Part shown: piece by piece, positions 60,594 to 64,000 of the stretch
Numbering within the stretch: the stretch's first letter is position 1
Layout of the letters: every line of letters begins with the position of its first letter
Source: CAZMGV01 sp964565925
GTDB taxonomy: Bacteria; JAGRBM01; JAHCIT01
Direction: 5' to 3'
Assembly: GCA_964565925.1 (NCBI GenBank)
Contig: CAZMGV010000007.1
Span: 62,001 to 126,000 of the forward strand
DNA length: 64,000 bases
Notes under the pieces: model-generated
Database searches by the model: none
Seen by the model: only the letters and a program-made list of their open reading frames with translations
Told to the model about the DNA's origin: nothing
Position numbers and translations under genes: made by a program

Positions 60594-63150
60594 TCGACAG
60601 AACCGAGTTGTCGAACGACAGGTATTTCCGGGCCACCCGCAGCACATCTTCCCGGGTCACGGCCCGGATACGTTCTGGATATTCCAGATGGTGCTTTACC
60701 CCGAGGCCGTAGAGCGCGTTCAGTGACAAGCTGCTCGTCTGCGAACTGCTGCGCTGCTGCTCGATCTCGTAGGTGCCGGTCAGATACCGTTTCGCACGGT
60801 CCAGTTCGTCCCGGCTGATCAGGGTCTGGCGGATATTTTCCAGCTCCAGAACCATGGAGTCGAGCGCCTGGTTCATTTTGTCTGGGGAAGTACCGATATA
60901 GGCCGAAAACAGGCCGGTGCCGATTCCTTCCACTGAAGAGGTCGTTACGGTGTAAGCAAGACTCTGCTTGTCCCGAAGTTCCAGGAACAGACGTCCGCCC
61001 TGTCCGCTCATGACGGTGTTCAGCACATCGAGCACGAAACGGTCGGGGCTGTCGATCGCCGCGCCGAGAAACCCGATGGCCAGATGGGTCTGGGCGCGGT
61101 CGGCGATAAATTCCACGTACCGGCGGCCCGTGAGAACCGGCACCGGATGTTCAGACGGACCAGTGCCGGAAGCCGGCCGGTACTGGCCGACGGTTTCCGA
61201 GAACCGGTTGACCGCTTCGTCCGTATCGATGTCGCCGACGACCGCGATCCACAGGCCTTTCGGGTCCAGACGGGCCCGGTAGGCGCCCTCCAGTTTCTTC
61301 GAATCGAAACCTTTAACCGTATCGACCCGTCCGTGCAGGCGGAACGAATAGGGGTGCGTACCGAACACGGCCTTGCGCAGATTGGCAAACGTGAGCGAAC
61401 TGAGCTGGTCCCGTTCCCGTTCGATGGCCGCCAGGAACTCCGCCTGCACCGTGGGGATCTCACGCTGAGGGAAGACCGGGTTCAGCATAACGTCCGAAAA
61501 CAGGTCGATCGCCCGGTCGTGAAACCGGGACAGGACGCTCATTTCGAGGCCAAGCGAATTGCGGCCCGAGAACCCGCCGATGGAGCCAGCCATAGATTCG
61601 GACTCCTGGGCGATTTTCTCGATCGACCGGGTTCGGGTCCCTTTCGTCAGCATTTCCGCCACGAAGGCGCCGATCCCTTCCGTACCGGCAGTCTCTTCCA
61701 ACGATCCGCCGCGCACGGCGCACTTAAGCGACAGGGTCGGCGTCGTATGCCGCTCGCGGACGACCAGCTTCGCTCCGTTGGGGAGCTCGTGGACGGTGAT
61801 GTCGTCGCCGGGAAGTTGTTTGGGCCGTCTGGAAGCCTTCAGCGAGTGCGTGTGATCGTGCTTGTGGTAGGCCTCCCGGATCGTTTCGACGACCTTTTCC
61901 TTCTCCGCCTTGATGTTTTCCGCTTTCCCCGGGCCCAGCAGACCGAACGTGATGTTCTTCTCGGTCAGGTATTTCCGGGCGATGGCAGAAACCTCTTCCG
62001 GTTTCGTGTTCGTCAGACGTTCGAGATAACGGGCTTCGAACTCCATGTCGCGTGCCGTCATGTGGTAGAAGCCCCACTTGCGGGCCAGCCCCTGCACCGT
62101 CTCTTTCAGATAAACGAGATCGCTTTCCAGATTGAGGCGTGCGCGTTCGAATTCGCTGCGACCCGGCGCGGCATGCTGGATCTTGACGACCTCGTGGATC
62201 ATCGCCTGGATGGCGTCCTTCTCTTTTCCGGCAAAGAGATTGCCGCCGATCATGAATACGCCGGCGTCGCGGGGCGTGTAGGCATAGGCATACACTTCCG
62301 ATACGAGGCTGTTGCGGTTTTTTACTTCGGTGATGAGGCGGGAGCTTTCGCCGCCGCCCAGGATGTTGGCGAGCAGGTCGAGCGAAACGCAGTCCTCATG
62401 CTGCACATGCGGAATGTGGTACGCCATCGCGTAATAGATGTCGTTCATGTCGCCGCGTTCGACGAACCCGCGCATGGCGGTCTGGATTTTTTCGGTGCGC
62501 CGCACTGGCCGCTTGACCGGCTTGGCCCGCACTCCCTGGTACGCCTTCTTGATGGCGGCGAACGCCTTTCTGGGGTCCACATCGCCGGCGATCACGACTG
62601 CCATGTTGTTGGGGACGTAGAACTTCCGGTAGAAATTCAGCACATGTTCGCGGCGGAAACTCCGGACGCTGGCGGCGGTGCCGATCACGGGCAGACGGTA
62701 GGGGTGCACCTGGAAGGCATTGGTAAAAAGACCCTGTGAGAGCCGACGGGAGGGCTGGTCCTCGCCGCGCTTGATTTCCTCGAGGATCACTTCCTTTTCG
62801 CGGGCCAGTTCCTCGGCGTCGAAGGCCGGGTGAAGGACGGCGTCGGTCAGGACGTCGATGGCCTTCTCGAAGAACCGGCTCGCCGCCACAACGTGGTAAA
62901 CGGTTTCATCGAAGCTCGTATAGGCGTTGATTTCGCCGCCCAGGCTCTCGATTTCCGAAGCGATCTGTCCGACCGGGCGCTTTTTCGTGCCTTTGAACAG
63001 CATGTGTTCGTGAACATGGGCGAGTCCGGCCTCGGCCTTGGTCTCGTCGGCCGAGCCGACACCTACCCAGATCTGGATGGCGACGCAGGGGGCCGAGTGA
63101 TTCTCGTCCACGAAAACATTAAGGCCGTTCGTTAGCTTCTGATGTTCCAT
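60505..63150 (-). CDS. M16 zinc metalloprotease, two-domain (active plus inactive) fusion
   Basis: 881 residues from the ATG at 63150; the frame extends upstream but lacks M16 sequence there. The inverted zinc motif HVHEH (HxxEH, His45-Glu48-His49) lies in the first half, with the distal Glu region LAREKEVILEEIKRGED about 75 residues on. The second half (about 435-881) has the same fold signature (GIGAFVAEMLTKGT at the equivalent place) but no HxxEH, so it is the structural partner. This resembles processing-peptidase-like M16B pairs fused in one chain. No signal peptide in the chosen form, so it is probably cytoplasmic. Confidence 0.9.
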   Translation of the reverse strand: MEHQKLTNGLNVFVDENHSAPCVAIQIWVGVGSADETKAEAGLAHVHEHMLFKGTKKRPVGQIASEIESLGGEINAYTSFDETVYHVVAASRFFEKAIDVLTDAVLHPAFDAEELAREKEVILEEIKRGEDQPSRRLSQGLFTNAFQVHPYRLPVIGTAASVRSFRREHVLNFYRKFYVPNNMAVVIAGDVDPRKAFAAIKKAYQGVRAKPVKRPVRRTEKIQTAMRGFVERGDMNDIYYAMAYHIPHVQHEDCVSLDLLANILGGGESSRLITEVKNRNSLVSEVYAYAYTPRDAGVFMIGGNLFAGKEKDAIQAMIHEVVKIQHAAPGRSEFERARLNLESDLVYLKETVQGLARKWGFYHMTARDMEFEARYLERLTNTKPEEVSAIARKYLTEKNITFGLLGPGKAENIKAEKEKVVETIREAYHKHDHTHSLKASRRPKQLPGDDITVHELPNGAKLVVRERHTTPTLSLKCAVRGGSLEETAGTEGIGAFVAEMLTKGTRTRSIEKIAQESESMAGSIGGFSGRNSLGLEMSVLSRFHDRAIDLFSDVMLNPVFPQREIPTVQAEFLAAIERERDQLSSLTFANLRKAVFGTHPYSFRLHGRVDTVKGFDSKKLEGAYRARLDPKGLWIAVVGDIDTDEAVNRFSETVGQYRPASGTGPSEHPVPVLTGRRYVEFIADRAQTHLAIGFLGAAIDSPDRFVLDVLNTVMSGQGGRLFLELRDKQSLAYTVTTSSVEGIGTGLFSAYIGTSPDKMNQALDSMVLELENIRQTLISRDELDRAKRYLTGTYEIEQQRSSSQTSSLSLNALYGLGVKHHLEYPERIRAVTREDVLRVARKYLSFDNSVLSITRPAHSPSLERRWLEGAPAAATSAAARA

Positions 63151-63256
63151 GGGGCCGAGTGTTGCATATTTTCCGCGCCTATGAAGCGGGGTCGCCCTGC
63201 CGTTTCTGCGGCGCCCTTGGACGCCCGCCGCCGGAACCGCTAGGGTCGCCGGAAGA

Positions 63257-63913
63257 ATGCCCCAGATACTCCCAGAGTCCGACGAACAGGAACTTCCGGT
63301 CTTTATTGTGACCGATACGGTGCTGTTTCCGGGCATGACGGCGGAAGTGAACTGTTACGAGGACGAGCCGGAACGCCGTCTTGTCGAGGAAAATTTCGGC
63401 CAGAAACGGGAAATCGGCGTTTTTCTTGCCGATTCCGCTACCTGGGGGACCGACGACCCCCGGCCACTGGCCGTGGGCTGCAAGGCCCGGATTCTGGGCT
63501 GGGAGGATACCTCCCCCATCGACCGGTTGGCCCGGGTTCAGGGTCAGGCAAGGCTTCAGATTATCGAGTGGGTGGCAAGCGATCCGTACCCCAGGGCGGT
63601 TGTGCAGACGATCGAACCCGAACGGCTGGTGGCTGCGCGGGAGCCTACTCTGCAGAAAGTGGAGCAGGTCCGTGCAGGTCTTCAGGAACTGTGCTTCCTG
63701 CTGGGGGGCGATGCCTCTAACCGCCTGATTACGCTGCTGGATGTCCAGAAAGGCGCCGGCCGTCTGGCCGATTTCGCTGCTTTTCATCTGGTCAGGGATA
63801 TTTATCTCAAACAGGAGCTTCTGGAGACGCTGTCTCCGGCCGACCGGCTCGACACGGTCGAGCAGTGGATGAACGGCGAGATTTCCCGCTTTACCCTGCG
63901 GCCGCCCGGCTGA
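63257..63913 (+). CDS. Lon N-terminal-domain (LON/LAN) protein
   Basis: 218 residues. ELPVFIVTDTVLFPGMTAEVNCYEDEPERRLVEE is the start of the Lon substrate-binding domain, followed by IGVFLAD and VGCKARILGWEDT, and a helical C-terminal half as in other stand-alone LON-domain proteins. No AAA+ or protease domain is attached. The role of these small proteins is poorly known. It is divergent from the M16 protease 106 bp away. The last 87 bases of the window after it show no feature. Confidence 0.8.
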   Translation: MPQILPESDEQELPVFIVTDTVLFPGMTAEVNCYEDEPERRLVEENFGQKREIGVFLADSATWGTDDPRPLAVGCKARILGWEDTSPIDRLARVQGQARLQIIEWVASDPYPRAVVQTIEPERLVAAREPTLQKVEQVRAGLQELCFLLGGDASNRLITLLDVQKGAGRLADFAAFHLVRDIYLKQELLETLSPADRLDTVEQWMNGEISRFTLRPPG

Positions 63914-64000
63914 AAACCGCTCTCAAAACAGACCCTTGCTTTTCAATCGGGGCGTGGCGTACTGCCTGACCGGCTTGTGAAGATATTTAATGTTTTTTCT

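Overview
The window is GC-rich, densely coded bacterial chromosome, and the genes point to a diderm (Gram-negative) organism: a BamA, a LolC/E-LolD pair, an OmpA-type lipoprotein and several lipobox proteins. The order lysS-lolC/E-lolD-bamA resembles the arrangement in deltaproteobacteria-like lineages, so I infer a relative of that broad group. No rRNA is present, so the phylum is not fixed. A 10-N gap flanked by a degraded duplicate (50417-50655) indicates a draft or metagenome assembly. I saw no tRNA, rRNA, CRISPR array, transposase or phage gene.

Layout. 1-815: 3' end of an unknown gene. 816-17671: an AT-rich leader, a giant lipoprotein gene (5267 aa; about 43 Ig-like domains plus a C-terminal seven-bladed propeller) and a small outer-membrane barrel protein. 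17798-18778: a MerR/B12-binding regulator of the CarH photoreceptor type, preceded by three 11-bp-spaced repeats lying over its promoter. 18835-23130: FHA protein and periplasmic serine protease; GntR/FadR-type regulator with a 17-bp palindrome; Mpo1-like membrane protein; unknown secreted protein. 23127-26931: acyl-CoA synthetase, acyl-CoA dehydrogenase and SCP2 protein. 27018-32968 (minus strand): lysS-lolC/E-lolD-bamA. 33140-41850: TlpA-like lipoprotein, a 27-aa lysine-rich peptide gene, a START-like lipoprotein, patatin, SnoaL-like protein, an odd acyl-CoA dehydrogenase, MFS-PilZ pair, zinc-ribbon membrane protein, OmpA lipoprotein, O-methyltransferase. 41977-48664: Nfu, then minus-strand truB, nrnA-like, ruvC, yebC and maeB. 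49141-55837: SDR with an altered catalytic Tyr, repeat-rich gap, SCPx-type thiolase, AttH/CrtC-like lipocalin, Rieske dioxygenase alpha and beta, HAD phosphatase. 55865-63913: lidless Hsp70, aroB with a MaoC-like hydratase, a GT-C-like membrane protein, a double-domain M16 protease and a Lon-N-domain protein.

How it fits together. Many genes suggest growth on lipids, steroids or aromatic compounds: CoA ligase, two acyl-CoA dehydrogenases, SCP2, thiolase, MaoC hydratase, SnoaL-like, 3beta-HSD-like SDR and Rieske oxygenase. A shared inverted repeat, TTGACT-CGYC-AGTCA, lies upstream of the synthetase/dehydrogenase pair and, 26 kb away, upstream of the thiolase. This suggests one regulon controlled by a regulator outside the window.

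The most notable signals are: (i) the CarH-type regulator with its own three-repeat operator; (ii) the giant Ig-propeller lipoprotein, with a three-domain higher-order repeat and a separate composition in its propeller; (iii) a dispersed family of about 110-bp perfect or near-perfect inverted repeats whose arms differ between copies but stay self-complementary; (iv) the two-locus lipid operator; (v) the tiny lysine-rich histone-H1-like gene.
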